Source of the DNA: PALSA-894 sp034669145
GTDB taxonomy: Bacteria; Pseudomonadota; Alphaproteobacteria; Rhizobiales; Xanthobacteraceae
Length of the DNA stretch: 64,000 nt
Direction of reading: 5' to 3'
NCBI GenBank assembly: GCA_034669145.1
Contig: JAXDNY010000053.1
Location: 1-64,000 of the forward strand
Under the pieces are notes generated by a model. It did no database searches. It had not been told where the DNA came from and worked only from the letters and a program-made list of their open reading frames with translations. Below are positions 1 through 8,483 of this stretch, in pieces. Made by a program: the position numbers and the translations under genes. How positions within the stretch are numbered: position 1 is the stretch's first letter; each line of letters opens with the position of its first letter.

Positions 1-2685
1 CTCCAGAATTTCGCCGCGCACATCCACAGTGATCTTCCGCGACAGGTCGCCCTTGGCCACCGCCGTGGTCACCTCCGCGATGTTGCGCACCTGCGCCGTC
101 AGGTTGCCGGCCATCGAATTCACCGAATCGGTGAGATCCTTCCACGTGCCGGCGACACCCTTCACGTCGGCCTGACCGCCGAGCTTGCCTTCGGTGCCCA
201 CCTCGCGGGCGACGCGCGTAACTTCACTCGCGAAGCCGTTAAGCTGATCCACCATCGTGTTGATGGTGTCCTTGAGCTGCAGGATTTCGCCGCGCACGTC
301 GACGGTGATCTTGCGCGACAGGTCGCCGCGCGCCACGGCCGTGGTCACTTCGGCGATGTTACGCACCTGGGCGGTCAGGTTGCCGGCCATCGAGTTGACC
401 GAGTCGGTCAAATCCTTCCAGGTGCCGGCGACGCCCGGCACGTTGGCCTGACCGCCGAGCCGGCCTTCGGTGCCGACTTCGCGCGCGACGCGCGTCACCT
501 CGCCGGCGAAGGCGTTCAGCTGGTCCACCATCGTGTTGATGGTGTCCTTGAGCTGCAGGATCTCGCCGCGCACGTCGACGGTGATCTTGCGCGACAGGTC
601 GCCGCCGGCGACCGCGGTGGTCACCTCGGCGATGTTGCGCACCTGGGCGGTCAGGTTGCCGGCCATCGAATTCACGTTGTCGGTCAGATCTTTCCAAGTT
701 CCGGCGACGCCCGGCACCGCGGCCTGACCGCCGAGCTTTCCTTCGGTGCCGACCTCGCGCGCGACGCGCGTCACTTCGCCGGCGAAGGCGTTGAGCTGAT
801 CGACCATCGTGTTGAGGGTTTCCTTCAACTGAAGGATTTCGCCCGACACGTTCACGGTGATCTTCTTCGAGAGGTCGCCCTGCGCGACGGCCGTTGCCAC
901 TTCGGCGATATTACGCACCTGACCGGTCAGGTTCGACGCCATCGAGTTGACCGAGTCGGTCAAGTCCTTCCAGGTGCCGCCGACGCCGCGCACGATCGCC
1001 TGGCCGCCGAGCTTGCCTTCGGTGCCGACCTCGCGCGCGACGCGCGTCACTTCGCCGGCAAAGCCGTTGAGTTGATCCACCATGGTGTTGATGGTGTCTT
1101 TCAACTCCAGAATTTCGCCGCGCACGTCCACGGTGATCTTCTTCGACAAGTCGCCGTTGGCGACGGCGGTGGTCACCTCGGCGATATTGCGCACCTGACC
1201 GGTCAGGTTGCCGGCCATTGAGTTAACCGAGTCGGTCAAATCCTTCCACGTGCCGGCGACGCCGAGCACGTTCGCCTGACCGCCGAGGCGTCCTTCGGTG
1301 CCGACCTCGCGTGCGACCCGCTTCACATCGCCCGCGAAGGCGTTGAGCTGGTCCACCATCGTGTTGACGGTGTCCTTGAGCTGCAGGATTTCACCCGAGA
1401 CGTTGACGGTGATCTTCTTCGACAGGTCGCCGCCCGCGATGGCGGTCGCCACCTCGGCGATATTGCGGACCTGTGACGTCAGATTGCCGGCCATCGAGTT
1501 GACGCTGTCGGTGAGGTCCTTCCAGGTGCCGGCGACGCCGGGCACCTGCGCCTGGCCACCGAGCTTGCCTTCGGTGCCAACCTCGCGCGCGACGCGGGTC
1601 ACTTCCGAGGCGAACGCATTGAGTTGGTCCACCATCGTGTTGATGGTGTCCTTCAGTTCGAAAACCTCGCCCTTCACGTCCACGGTGATCTTGCGCGACA
1701 GGTCGCCGCGCGCGACCGCCGTGGTCACCTGCGCGATGTTGCGCACCTGCGTGGTCAAGTTGCCCGCCAGGAGATTGACGTTGTCGGTGAGGTCCTTCCA
1801 GGTGCCGGCGACGCCGGGCACGATCGCCTGGCCGCCAAGTTTGCCTTCGGTGCCGACCTCGCGCGCCACACGCGTCACCTCGGAGGCGAACGAACGCAGC
1901 TGATCCACCATCGTGTTGATGGCTTCCTTGAGCTGGAGGATTTCGCCGCGCACGTCGACGGTGATCTTCTTCGACAGGTCGCCGTTCGCCACCGCGATCG
2001 TCACCTCGGCGAGATTGCGCACCAGACCGGTAAGGTTCGACGCCATCGAGTTGACGCTCTCGGTCAGGTCCTTCCACACGCCAGTCACTTCCGGCACCTG
2101 AGCCTGGCCGCCGAGCTTGCCCTCGGTGCCGACCTCGCGCGCGACGCGGGTCACCTCGGAGGTGAACACGCCGAGTTGCCGGATCATGGTGTTGACGATG
2201 TTGGCGGACTGAAGGAACTCGCCCTTGAGCGGCCGCCCATCCACATCGAGCCGTACGGTCTGCAGCAGGTCGCCCTGCGCGACCGCGCCGATGACGCGGG
2301 TCACCTCGCGGGTCGGCCAGAGCAGGTCATCGATCAGCGTGTTGACCGAGGATTCCATCTCGTGCCACGAGCCGCCCGACAGGCCCAGCCGCACGCGCTG
2401 CCGTGTCTTGCCCTCGCGGCCGACCACCTGTCCGACCTGTTCGAGCTGCTTGGCCATCCGCTCGTTGGCGGCGACGATTTCATTGAAAGTGTCGGCAATC
2501 TTGCCTTCGATGCCGAGCTGGTTACCCGCCATCCGGACCGAAAAGTCGCCGACCCGCATCGCCTGGAGGGCATAGAGCAGATGGTTAAGGTCCAGCGAGT
2601 CCTTGCCGTTGGGAGTTGGTTTCGCGCTGGGGGGTGGAACGGTTATTTTCTTCCGTGCGGTGCTGACGTCAGTCTTGGTCGGCAT
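1..2685 (-). CDS. Multi-HAMP sensor histidine kinase, N-terminal part (gene runs off window)
   Basis: The frame is open from an ATG at 2685 (GGGAGAG ribosome site just upstream) to base 1, so 895 residues are visible and the C-terminus is missing. After a hydrophilic start (MPTKTDVS) come HAMP-like units of 92 residues, each with the pattern EVTxVAREVGTEGKLGGQA, VxGVxGTWKDLTDxVNxMAxNLT, VRNIAEVTTAVARGDLSxKI, and VDVRGEILQLKDTINTMVDQL. No transmembrane segment or signal peptide is visible, so the protein is probably cytoplasmic. Long HAMP arrays like this are known from class III/Nik1-type hybrid kinases, where they are followed by GAF, HisKA, HATPase and receiver domains. That C-terminal half would lie outside the window and is inferred. 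The gene follows the monooxygenase at 2975 on the same strand after a 289-bp gap. Confidence 0.88.
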   Translation of the reverse strand, partial: MPTKTDVSTARKKITVPPPSAKPTPNGKDSLDLNHLLYALQAMRVGDFSVRMAGNQLGIEGKIADTFNEIVAANERMAKQLEQVGQVVGREGKTRQRVRLGLSGGSWHEMESSVNTLIDDLLWPTREVTRVIGAVAQGDLLQTVRLDVDGRPLKGEFLQSANIVNTMIRQLGVFTSEVTRVAREVGTEGKLGGQAQVPEVTGVWKDLTESVNSMASNLTGLVRNLAEVTIAVANGDLSKKITVDVRGEILQLKEAINTMVDQLRSFASEVTRVAREVGTEGKLGGQAIVPGVAGTWKDLTDNVNLLAGNLTTQVRNIAQVTTAVARGDLSRKITVDVKGEVFELKDTINTMVDQLNAFASEVTRVAREVGTEGKLGGQAQVPGVAGTWKDLTDSVNSMAGNLTSQVRNIAEVATAIAGGDLSKKITVNVSGEILQLKDTVNTMVDQLNAFAGDVKRVAREVGTEGRLGGQANVLGVAGTWKDLTDSVNSMAGNLTGQVRNIAEVTTAVANGDLSKKITVDVRGEILELKDTINTMVDQLNGFAGEVTRVAREVGTEGKLGGQAIVRGVGGTWKDLTDSVNSMASNLTGQVRNIAEVATAVAQGDLSKKITVNVSGEILQLKETLNTMVDQLNAFAGEVTRVAREVGTEGKLGGQAAVPGVAGTWKDLTDNVNSMAGNLTAQVRNIAEVTTAVAGGDLSRKITVDVRGEILQLKDTINTMVDQLNAFAGEVTRVAREVGTEGRLGGQANVPGVAGTWKDLTDSVNSMAGNLTAQVRNIAEVTTAVARGDLSRKITVDVRGEILQLKDTINTMVDQLNGFASEVTRVAREVGTEGKLGGQADVKGVAGTWKDLTDSVNSMAGNLTAQVRNIAEVTTAVAKGDLSRKITVDVRGEILE
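4..2215 (-). repeat. Tandem 276-bp coding repeats (HAMP units)
   Basis: The same segment recurs at intervals of 276 bp: the bases coding GEILQLKDTINTMVDQL are found near 4, 280, 556, 831, 1108, 1384, 1660 and 1936, with a degenerate copy near 2212. Copies are strongly alike at the DNA level, not only in protein. Because 276 is a multiple of three, gain or loss of a unit keeps the reading frame. Confidence 0.9.
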
Positions 2686-2974
2686 GAAGCTCTCCCGGCG
2701 CATTCATCGGCCCGATAGCGATCACGAAATATGGGCAAGGTCGTGGGTGGCGGTCAAAAATAGCCGCAGGCGGGAACTTTACGTTGTCAGATGCGATCGG
2801 CGCGCCGACCCTGGCCGACATGGGGCCCCCCTAGGCCATTCCGCGGGTCACAACCCACCGGAACTCCAAGGCAATTCCGGGGTTTCAGAATGGTTCCGGG
2901 GCCGGGTGACTTTTTTTCGGGAGGCTGGCCCACGCGCGAAAGTGCCTCGGTCGGTTGATCTGCCGTTAACGACA
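2686..2974. other. Intergenic region with an orphan terminator-like hairpin
   Basis: No credible gene. On the plus strand GTCAC (2847-2851) and CCGGAAC (2858-2864) can pair with GTTCCGG (2893-2899) and GTGAC (2906-2910), directly followed by seven T (2911-2917). That is a terminator shape for plus-strand transcription, yet both flanking genes lie on the minus strand. It may end an unannotated plus-strand RNA or be fortuitous. Confidence 0.4.
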
Positions 2975-4162
2975 TCAGCCCAGCTGCTCTGCACGGCGCA
3001 AGCTACCGATCATCGAGACATTGAGCAGGTATTCATACGTGCGGTCGCTATCGGCCGCAATCCCCAGGAGTATATTCCTGAACTCGTCTCCTCTGGACTC
3101 AAGGTTCTTCTTGTTCTGGATCGATTGTTTCTCGACATGCTCCTTGGTCACCAGCCGTCGCTGCGGGTCGTAGCGATCAAGCTCGGCCTCTGGCCTCGCG
3201 CCGCGCCAAACGTCGATAAGCCGCGCTGTCAGGTTCATGGCATCGTGAATCCCGCCATTCATGCCCATTCCGCCGAGCGGGTTGTTGATATGGGCCGCGT
3301 CACCCACGAGAAATGCGCGTCCGGAGCGAAACGTCTTCGCGACGCGTTGATGGACCCTGTAGAGAGTCGTGTGCGCGATCTCATAAGCCGAAATTCCCGG
3401 TACGATCCGAGCCATCAGCGATTGCGCGAACACGGGCGACAGCGCCAGGTCATCAGGTTCGTCCGCCGAAATCGGAAACATGACGCGCCACAGTTTCGGG
3501 ATCTGCAAAAGGAAATACCAGCGCTCCGGATCGGTGACGTAGTTGACGGATACGAGATCCCGTATCACGGCATGGAAATTGAACGGCGTGCTAACGACGA
3601 GAAATCGCTCCGGCCAGGTAAATCCCTCGAACTCGATCCCAAGCGACTGCCGCACATCGCTGCGCGCTCCGTCCGCGCCGATCAGCCACCGCCCCGTGCG
3701 AGTTTCCGCGCGTCCGTTGCGATCGACCGCAATCTCGACGCCTGCGGCATCTTGAGTCACACGACGAACCGGAGACGAAAGTTCAATGTGAAAATTGGGA
3801 TTGCCACGCAGCCGATCGAGCAATATCCGCGTCAGCTTGAACTGTTCGCACTGCAAGCGAAACGGATGCCGGGTGGCGTCGCGGATAGCGGCAAAATCGA
3901 ACTGGGCGATCAAACCGTCCGGTCTGGTCCGGTATTGGAATTTTGGCGCAACCAGTCCCTGATCGATCAGCCCCTGCGCCACGCCGAGATCATCGAGCAT
4001 GTCGAGCGTCGGTGGATGAAACGTCGAGGCGCGGGACTCATCGCCGAGCGTGGGTCCCGCCTCGAACACCGTCACCGGCAAGCCGTGGCGCGCCAGATTG
4101 GTGGCTGCCACCAGCCCGACCGGGCCCGCGCCCGCGATCAGAACTCGTTCCTGAACCGTCAT
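2975..4162 (-). CDS. FAD-dependent aromatic-type monooxygenase
   Basis: 395 residues starting at MTVQERVLIAGAGPVG. The N-terminal Rossmann signature GAGPVGLVAATNLARHG binds the ADP part of FAD. The middle GADGARSDVRQSLGI is the DG motif of the UbiH/PHBH flavoprotein hydroxylases, and GDAAHINNPLGGMGMNGGIHDAMNL is the second FAD motif (GD). These enzymes use NAD(P)H and O2 to hydroxylate aromatic or related rings. The length fits single-domain members rather than the longer TfdB/PheA type with a thioredoxin-like tail. An in-frame extension up to 4297 overlaps the preceding gene and looks spurious. The gene lies 37 bp downstream of a Bug-type receptor, so it may act on the compound that receptor binds. 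The substrate cannot be told from sequence. Confidence 0.85.
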   Translation of the reverse strand: MTVQERVLIAGAGPVGLVAATNLARHGLPVTVFEAGPTLGDESRASTFHPPTLDMLDDLGVAQGLIDQGLVAPKFQYRTRPDGLIAQFDFAAIRDATRHPFRLQCEQFKLTRILLDRLRGNPNFHIELSSPVRRVTQDAAGVEIAVDRNGRAETRTGRWLIGADGARSDVRQSLGIEFEGFTWPERFLVVSTPFNFHAVIRDLVSVNYVTDPERWYFLLQIPKLWRVMFPISADEPDDLALSPVFAQSLMARIVPGISAYEIAHTTLYRVHQRVAKTFRSGRAFLVGDAAHINNPLGGMGMNGGIHDAMNLTARLIDVWRGARPEAELDRYDPQRRLVTKEHVEKQSIQNKKNLESRGDEFRNILLGIAADSDRTYEYLLNVSMIGSLRRAEQLG

Positions 4163-4199
4163 GGTTTGGTCGAATGCGGCTCGATCGCCGGCGCGCGAA

Positions 4200-5180
4200 T
4201 TACTGGATCGGCTCGATCCTCGCTTTACCAATGATCCCCCGCCACTTCTCGGTTTCCGACACGATGAACTTGGCAAGATCGTCCGGGCCCGGCGCAACCG
4301 GCTCGGCGCCTTGCTCGATGAAACGCGTCCGGACGGTCGGATCGTTCACGGCTTCCGCCAGACTTTTGTAGAGCTTGTCGACGATCGGTTTCGGCGTTCC
4401 GGCCGGTGCCAGCAGAGCGAGCCAGCCGAATGTTTCGTAATTTGCGACGCCCGCCTCTGCGGCGGTCGGCACCTCGGGCAATGCCGTCATGCGCTTGTTG
4501 CTGGTGACCGCCAGCGGCCGCGCGTCCCCGGTTTTCAGCACCGTCAGCACGTTCGGCAGGAACTGGAATCCGAGCGGCACCGAGCCGGCAATGAAGTCGG
4601 GCGTGTATTGGGCGATGTTGCGATACGGGACATGCGTGAGTTCGACGCCGGTAATCTGCTCGAAATATATGCCGGCCAGATGCTGCGAACTTCCGACGCC
4701 GACCGACCCGTAGTTCAGTTCCTTCGGGTGCGATTTCGCGTAGGCGACAAGCTCCGGCAACGTCTTCGGCGGCAGCTTGGAATTGATCACGACCACGTTG
4801 GGCAGGACTGCAAACAGGGAAATCGGCGCAAAGGCGGTCTGCGGCTCATAACCGAGGTCGCGGTAAAGGCTCTTGTTGGCGGCGAGTGGGCCGGACGTGC
4901 TCATCACCAGCGTATAGCCGTCAGGCGCAGCCTTGATGGCCGCCGCCGTGCCGGTGTTGCCGCCCGCGCCGGGACGGTTGTCGACGATGAACTGCTGGCC
5001 AAGCGATGCCGCCATCCGGTTCAAGAGAATGCGCGTGACCACATCGCTCGCGCTGCCGCCCGCGAACGGCACGATCACCTGAATGACCCGCGTTGGGTAG
5101 TCCTGAGCGCGCGCCGCGCCGCCCGGAATAGCGGCGAATATTGCGAGTGTGATCGCGAGCGCTGCTCTTGTTTTCGTCAT
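4200..5180 (-). CDS. Tripartite tricarboxylate transporter receptor (Bug/TctC family)
   Basis: 326 residues with a signal peptide (MTKTRAALAITLAIFAAIPG, cleavage after ARA) followed by the Bug-family opening YPTRVIQVIVPFAGGSASDVVTRIL, the ligand-loop region GxGGNTGTAAAIKAAPDGYTL, and the later PTAAEAGVANYETFGWLALLAPAGTPKPIVDKL. Such periplasmic proteins bind small carboxylates or aromatic acids for TctAB permeases. No tctA or tctB is nearby, the usual orphan situation for this family in proteobacteria. It is transcribed with the downstream monooxygenase, and the pair suggests uptake and oxidation of an organic acid. Confidence 0.9.
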   Translation of the reverse strand: MTKTRAALAITLAIFAAIPGGAARAQDYPTRVIQVIVPFAGGSASDVVTRILLNRMAASLGQQFIVDNRPGAGGNTGTAAAIKAAPDGYTLVMSTSGPLAANKSLYRDLGYEPQTAFAPISLFAVLPNVVVINSKLPPKTLPELVAYAKSHPKELNYGSVGVGSSQHLAGIYFEQITGVELTHVPYRNIAQYTPDFIAGSVPLGFQFLPNVLTVLKTGDARPLAVTSNKRMTALPEVPTAAEAGVANYETFGWLALLAPAGTPKPIVDKLYKSLAEAVNDPTVRTRFIEQGAEPVAPGPDDLAKFIVSETEKWRGIIGKARIEPIQ

Positions 5181-5300
5181 GAGTGCTTTCTTCCGATGGA
5201 ACGTTCGTACGTGTCTTTGGCTGCAATTGTCGCCAAAATCGCAGCCGACGCAAACCAGCGGGTTGTGGCCGATTGCCGCCGATATCCCCGCTCACGTGCG

Positions 5301-5852
5301 TCAAGCCACGATCGTGACTGCCGCGTGGGTCAATCGATCGATCGACAAGCCGGCCGGGCTCGCTTCGCGAGCCCGAGCCTTCGATTCGAGGAACGTGCGC
5401 AGGTTGGCCCGCACTGCCTCGTCCGTATTGTCTGCAATTGTGGCAAGCGGCCGGTCCGTGATCGCTTGAAACAGCAGCGCCTGTTGGATCTGCTCGGCCC
5501 GCAACTCCGCCTCGAGAATTCGCTTGCGCAGCGTCTTGGCGTCGTCACGCGCCATCTCCGGCATCGCTTTCATGGCGTCGCGTGCCGCGCGCAGGGGGCG
5601 CACGACCGATTGCCCCCAGGGCCGCACGATCGCTTCAAAGGCGTCGATATCCTGCGCCGTCATGACCGTTTTGCGGGCGCCAAGCCACGCACAGAACAGC
5701 AGCATGTTCACGTCGATGTCCAATGCCTTTTGCAGCGCGAGGCATTCGGCGGCGACTTCCGGCGCCGCATAAACCGCTAGAGAAAACTGCCAAAACGGAT
5801 TATCGCTCTGCGGCAGAAGAAAACTCCATGACTGGCGCGCGATGTGCTGCAA
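5301..5852 (-). CDS. TIGR02444 family protein
   Basis: 183 residues. The segment NPFWQFSLAVYAAPEVAAECLALQKALDIDVNMLLFCAWLGARK matches the hallmark of the TIGR02444/DUF2390 family, small predicted cytosolic helical proteins of unknown function found in proteobacteria. No catalytic motif, signal peptide or membrane segment is visible. No ATG is available near the N-terminus. The frame opens at a TTG (5852) with a weak ribosome site, so the exact start is uncertain. It is divergent from ubiD with about 55 bp between them, and 120 bp upstream of the Bug receptor gene. Confidence 0.8.
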   Translation of the reverse strand: MQHIARQSWSFLLPQSDNPFWQFSLAVYAAPEVAAECLALQKALDIDVNMLLFCAWLGARKTVMTAQDIDAFEAIVRPWGQSVVRPLRAARDAMKAMPEMARDDAKTLRKRILEAELRAEQIQQALLFQAITDRPLATIADNTDEAVRANLRTFLESKARAREASPAGLSIDRLTHAAVTIVA

Positions 5853-5907
5853 ATTGTGCGCGCCGCGAAGCTAGCACCGGCACCGCAGGCCGCGAAAGGA
5901 TGGCGTG

Positions 5908-7344
5908 ATGGCAATGCCCGACCTACGTGCGCAATCGCATCCCGTCGCCGGCAGCAATCTCCCGCAGCCGATCACGACGTTGCGCGATTGGCTCGATCAT
6001 CTTGCCGCACATGACAGGCTCGCCGTCATCCGGCCCGGTATCTCCCTCAAGTTCGAGCTTGCCGCGATCGCAAAGCGTCTCGATGGCGAGAAGGCGACCT
6101 TGTTTCCGAGCCCCGGCGGCCATCCGGTGCCGGTTATCTCGGGCCTCGTGTCCGACCGGCAATGGATTGCCGAGGCGATGGGCGTCGATTCCAGCCAGGT
6201 TCTGGCGCGCTTCCAGGATGCGGCGCTCAATCCGCTGCCGTGGAGGGAAGTGGCGTCAGCGCCGGTGCAGGAGGTGGTGCATCGCGATGTCGATCTCGCA
6301 AGACTGCTGCCGCTGCCGACGCACAACGAGCACGACAACGGCGCCTACATCACGGCGGGCCTGCTGATCGCGCGCAACCCGGTGACCGGCGTACAGAACG
6401 TTTCTATCCATCGCCTGCAACTCAGCGGCCCGAACCGCCTCGGAGTGCTGCTGCTGCCGCGTCATACGAATGCATTCTACGACATGGCCGAACGCATGGG
6501 CCAGCCCCTCGATGTCGCAATCGTGGTCGGGGTCGATCCGCTGACGCTGCTATCGTCACAGGCGATCGCCCCGATCGATTTTGACGAGCTCACGATCGCT
6601 GGCGCGCTGCATGGTGCGCCGCTGGAGGTCATCAAATGCCTCACCAGCGAGTTGCGCGTCCCGGCGCAGGCCGAGATCGTGATCGAGGGTCGATTGTTGC
6701 CGCAGGTGCGCGAGCCGGAGGGGCCATTCGGAGAGTTTCCGCAGTACTACGGCGAGCGCGCCAAACGTCAGGTGATCGAGATCGGCGCCGTAACACATCG
6801 GCGGGATGCGATGTTCCACACCATCGTTGGCGGCGGCTTGGAGCACCTGCTGCTCGGCGGCATCCCACGCGAGGCGACATTGCTGGCGCATCTGCAACGC
6901 AGCTTTCCGAATGTGCGCGACGTTCATCTCGCGCGCGGCGGCGTCTGCCGCTATCACCTTTATGTGCAGATCGCGAAGCGGCAGGAAGGCGAGGCGAAGA
7001 ACATCATGCTGGGCGCCTTCGCGGGCCATTACGACGTCAAGCACGTGATTATCGTCGACGAGGACGTCGATATCCACAATCCGGCCGAGGTCGAATGGGC
7101 GGTTGCGACGCGCTTTCAGGCGGATCGGGATCTCGTCATCGTGCCGGAAAGCCAAGGCTCGAAGCTCGATCCTTCGACCCGCGACGGCGTCGGCGCCAAG
7201 ATGGGGCTCGACGCGACAAAGCCGCTCGATGCCGACGAGATGAAGTTCAAGCGCATCCGCGTGCCGGGCGAGGATGAAGTCGATCTGGTCCGCGTTATTT
7301 CCGCCGCGCCTAGCCAATCCTGGCGCAAGGCCATCGGCGCGTAG
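5908..7344 (+). CDS. UbiD family prenylated-FMN decarboxylase
   Basis: 478 residues from ATG 5908, with GAAAGGA seven bases upstream (a GTG at 5905 is the alternative). The protein carries the UbiD/Fdc catalytic set: Arg169 in SIHRLQ, and Glu271 and Glu276 in EGPFGE, equivalent to the E-R-E triad of the fungal Fdc1 enzyme. GGIPREATLL and the DEDVDIHNPAEVEWAVATRFQ region (metal and prFMN phosphate binding) are also typical. These enzymes reversibly decarboxylate aromatic or alpha,beta-unsaturated acids. UbiX is encoded convergently nine bases downstream and would supply the cofactor. A role in ubiquinone synthesis is possible, but the surrounding catabolic genes favour degradation of an aromatic or acrylic-type acid. 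Confidence 0.92.
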   Translation: MAMPDLRAQSHPVAGSNLPQPITTLRDWLDHLAAHDRLAVIRPGISLKFELAAIAKRLDGEKATLFPSPGGHPVPVISGLVSDRQWIAEAMGVDSSQVLARFQDAALNPLPWREVASAPVQEVVHRDVDLARLLPLPTHNEHDNGAYITAGLLIARNPVTGVQNVSIHRLQLSGPNRLGVLLLPRHTNAFYDMAERMGQPLDVAIVVGVDPLTLLSSQAIAPIDFDELTIAGALHGAPLEVIKCLTSELRVPAQAEIVIEGRLLPQVREPEGPFGEFPQYYGERAKRQVIEIGAVTHRRDAMFHTIVGGGLEHLLLGGIPREATLLAHLQRSFPNVRDVHLARGGVCRYHLYVQIAKRQEGEAKNIMLGAFAGHYDVKHVIIVDEDVDIHNPAEVEWAVATRFQADRDLVIVPESQGSKLDPSTRDGVGAKMGLDATKPLDADEMKFKRIRVPGEDEVDLVRVISAAPSQSWRKAIGA

Positions 7345-7353
7345 CGGCTCGCG

Positions 7354-7983
7354 TCAGCGCACGGGCGTTTTCGGCCGCCGCTTTTCTCCGGTCCAGCGCC
7401 GCACCAGCCCCAGATCGATATCAAACAGGTCGAGCACGCGGCCAAGCGTATGGTCGACCATCTCGTCGAGCGATTGCGGGTGCGCGTAGAACGCCGGCAC
7501 CGGCGGATAAACGATCGCGCCGGCTTCGGTGACGGCGGCCATGCTGCGGATATGGCCGAGATGCAGCGGCGTCTCGCGCAGCATCAGCACCACGCGGCGG
7601 CGTTCCTTCAACGCGACGTCGGCCGCGCGTGAGATCAGGTTCGCCGTCACGCCGGTCGCGATCTCGCTCATGGTCTTGATCGAGCACGGCGCAACGATGA
7701 CGCCGAGATTGCGGAACGATCCGCTGGAACAGGCGGCGCCCAGATCCTGATTGGAGTGCACGACATCGGCAAGCGCTTCAACGTCGGCGAGCTTCAGCGC
7801 GGTCTCGGCAGCGAGCGTGGTCTTTCCGGCATTCGAAACGATCAGGTGCGTCTCGATGTCCGTATCGCGGAGCAGTTCAAGCAGCCGCACGCCGTAGACC
7901 GCGCCGGATGCGCCGCTGATGCCGACGATCAGGCGTTTGGCGTGGCCGCCGGAAGGCGTTCGTTTCCCGGTCTTTTGCAACAT
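7354..7983 (-). CDS. ubiX: Flavin prenyltransferase UbiX
   Basis: 209 residues. The GISGASGAVYGVRLLELL start is the FMN-binding flavoprotein motif of UbiX/Pad1. VAPCSIKTMSEIATGVTANLISRAADVALKERRRVVLMLRETPLHLGHIRSM and the following GAIVYPPVPAFYAHPQSLDEMVDH are diagnostic for the family, which attaches a dimethylallyl unit to FMN to make prFMN, the cofactor of UbiD enzymes. The gene converges on ubiD with a 9-bp gap, so the two stops almost touch and the genes are not cotranscribed. The function is well supported; whether it serves only the neighbouring UbiD is inference. Confidence 0.93.
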   Translation of the reverse strand: MLQKTGKRTPSGGHAKRLIVGISGASGAVYGVRLLELLRDTDIETHLIVSNAGKTTLAAETALKLADVEALADVVHSNQDLGAACSSGSFRNLGVIVAPCSIKTMSEIATGVTANLISRAADVALKERRRVVLMLRETPLHLGHIRSMAAVTEAGAIVYPPVPAFYAHPQSLDEMVDHTLGRVLDLFDIDLGLVRRWTGEKRRPKTPVR

Positions 7984-8020
7984 GGTGCGTCGCCTGCCAG
8001 CACCTGCGCGAGCTAGGGTC

Positions 8021-8422
8021 TCATTTGATGCTGAAGTCTTCTTTAGTCAGCTTGGTGCCCTTCATCTCTTCGCGCATCCAGGTGGGAAGCATCCCTCTGC
8101 CTGTCCACTTCAAGCGGGCATCTTTCTTCGATTGATACTTCGGTGCCGGTTTCTTGCGCTTGCCCGTGCGCGGAACGCGCATAACGGTGCGTACGGCCGC
8201 AGCCGCCTTGTTCGACGCATAAATCTGAAGGCCGGCAATCTGACCCTCGAGGACTTCACGCTGCTGCTTGATCTTGGCGGCAAGCGTTGCTTCGAGATCG
8301 TCGATGTAAGCCCGTAACTGGCCGACTTCCATTTTCGCGAAATTCTTCGTCAGCCCCCTGACCGTTTTTTTCTTGTTCTTCGAACCGGGCGGGCGGCCGC
8401 GACGTTTTGCTTTCTTCGCCAT
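8021..8422 (-). CDS. H-NS family nucleoid protein with N-terminal AT-hook
   Basis: 133 residues, 30 percent or more Lys/Arg at both ends. Residues 7-20 (RRGRPPGSKNKKK) form an AT-hook-like RGRP core. The middle (about 30-70) is a helical segment suitable for oligomerisation (VGQLRAYIDDLEATLAAKIKQQREVLEGQI). The C-terminus has the H-NS DNA-binding signature in the form PKYQSKKDARLKWTGRGMLPTWM. H-NS proteins bind AT-rich DNA and silence transferred genes. The combination of an AT-hook and an H-NS domain should give two DNA contacts per monomer. It is a single gene with its own promoter (8455-8482) and a GGAG site. Confidence 0.85.
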   Translation of the reverse strand: MAKKAKRRGRPPGSKNKKKTVRGLTKNFAKMEVGQLRAYIDDLEATLAAKIKQQREVLEGQIAGLQIYASNKAAAAVRTVMRVPRTGKRKKPAPKYQSKKDARLKWTGRGMLPTWMREEMKGTKLTKEDFSIK

Positions 8423-8454
8423 GGGGACTCCAAAAAAGGGTTGGTTGCGCCCGC

Positions 8455-8482
8455 CTTATAGGCTGGTCGCGATTCATTTCAA
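8455..8482 (-). promoter_or_regulatory. Sigma-70-like promoter of the H-NS-like gene
   Basis: On the minus strand TTGAAA (8482-8477) and TATAAG (8460-8455) are separated by 16 bp. Transcription would start near 8447, giving a leader of about 25 bases that contains TTTTTTGGAG before the ATG at 8422. The -35 box lies just beyond the stop codon of the preceding ATPase gene, which makes the H-NS gene an independent unit. Confidence 0.55.
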
Positions 8483-8483
8483 G

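Noticed and set aside
4..2215. CRISPR-like regular repeats
   Set aside because: Repeat period is 276 bp, wholly coding, without short repeats and unique spacers.
1624..2718. Plus-strand frames with repeated sequence over the HAMP array
   Set aside because: They are the reverse complement of the HAMP units; the repeat pattern comes from the minus-strand gene.
2603..4234. 543-codon plus-strand frame opposite the FAD monooxygenase
   Set aside because: Antisense to recognised GAGPVG and GDAAH motifs; no ribosome site, no domain.
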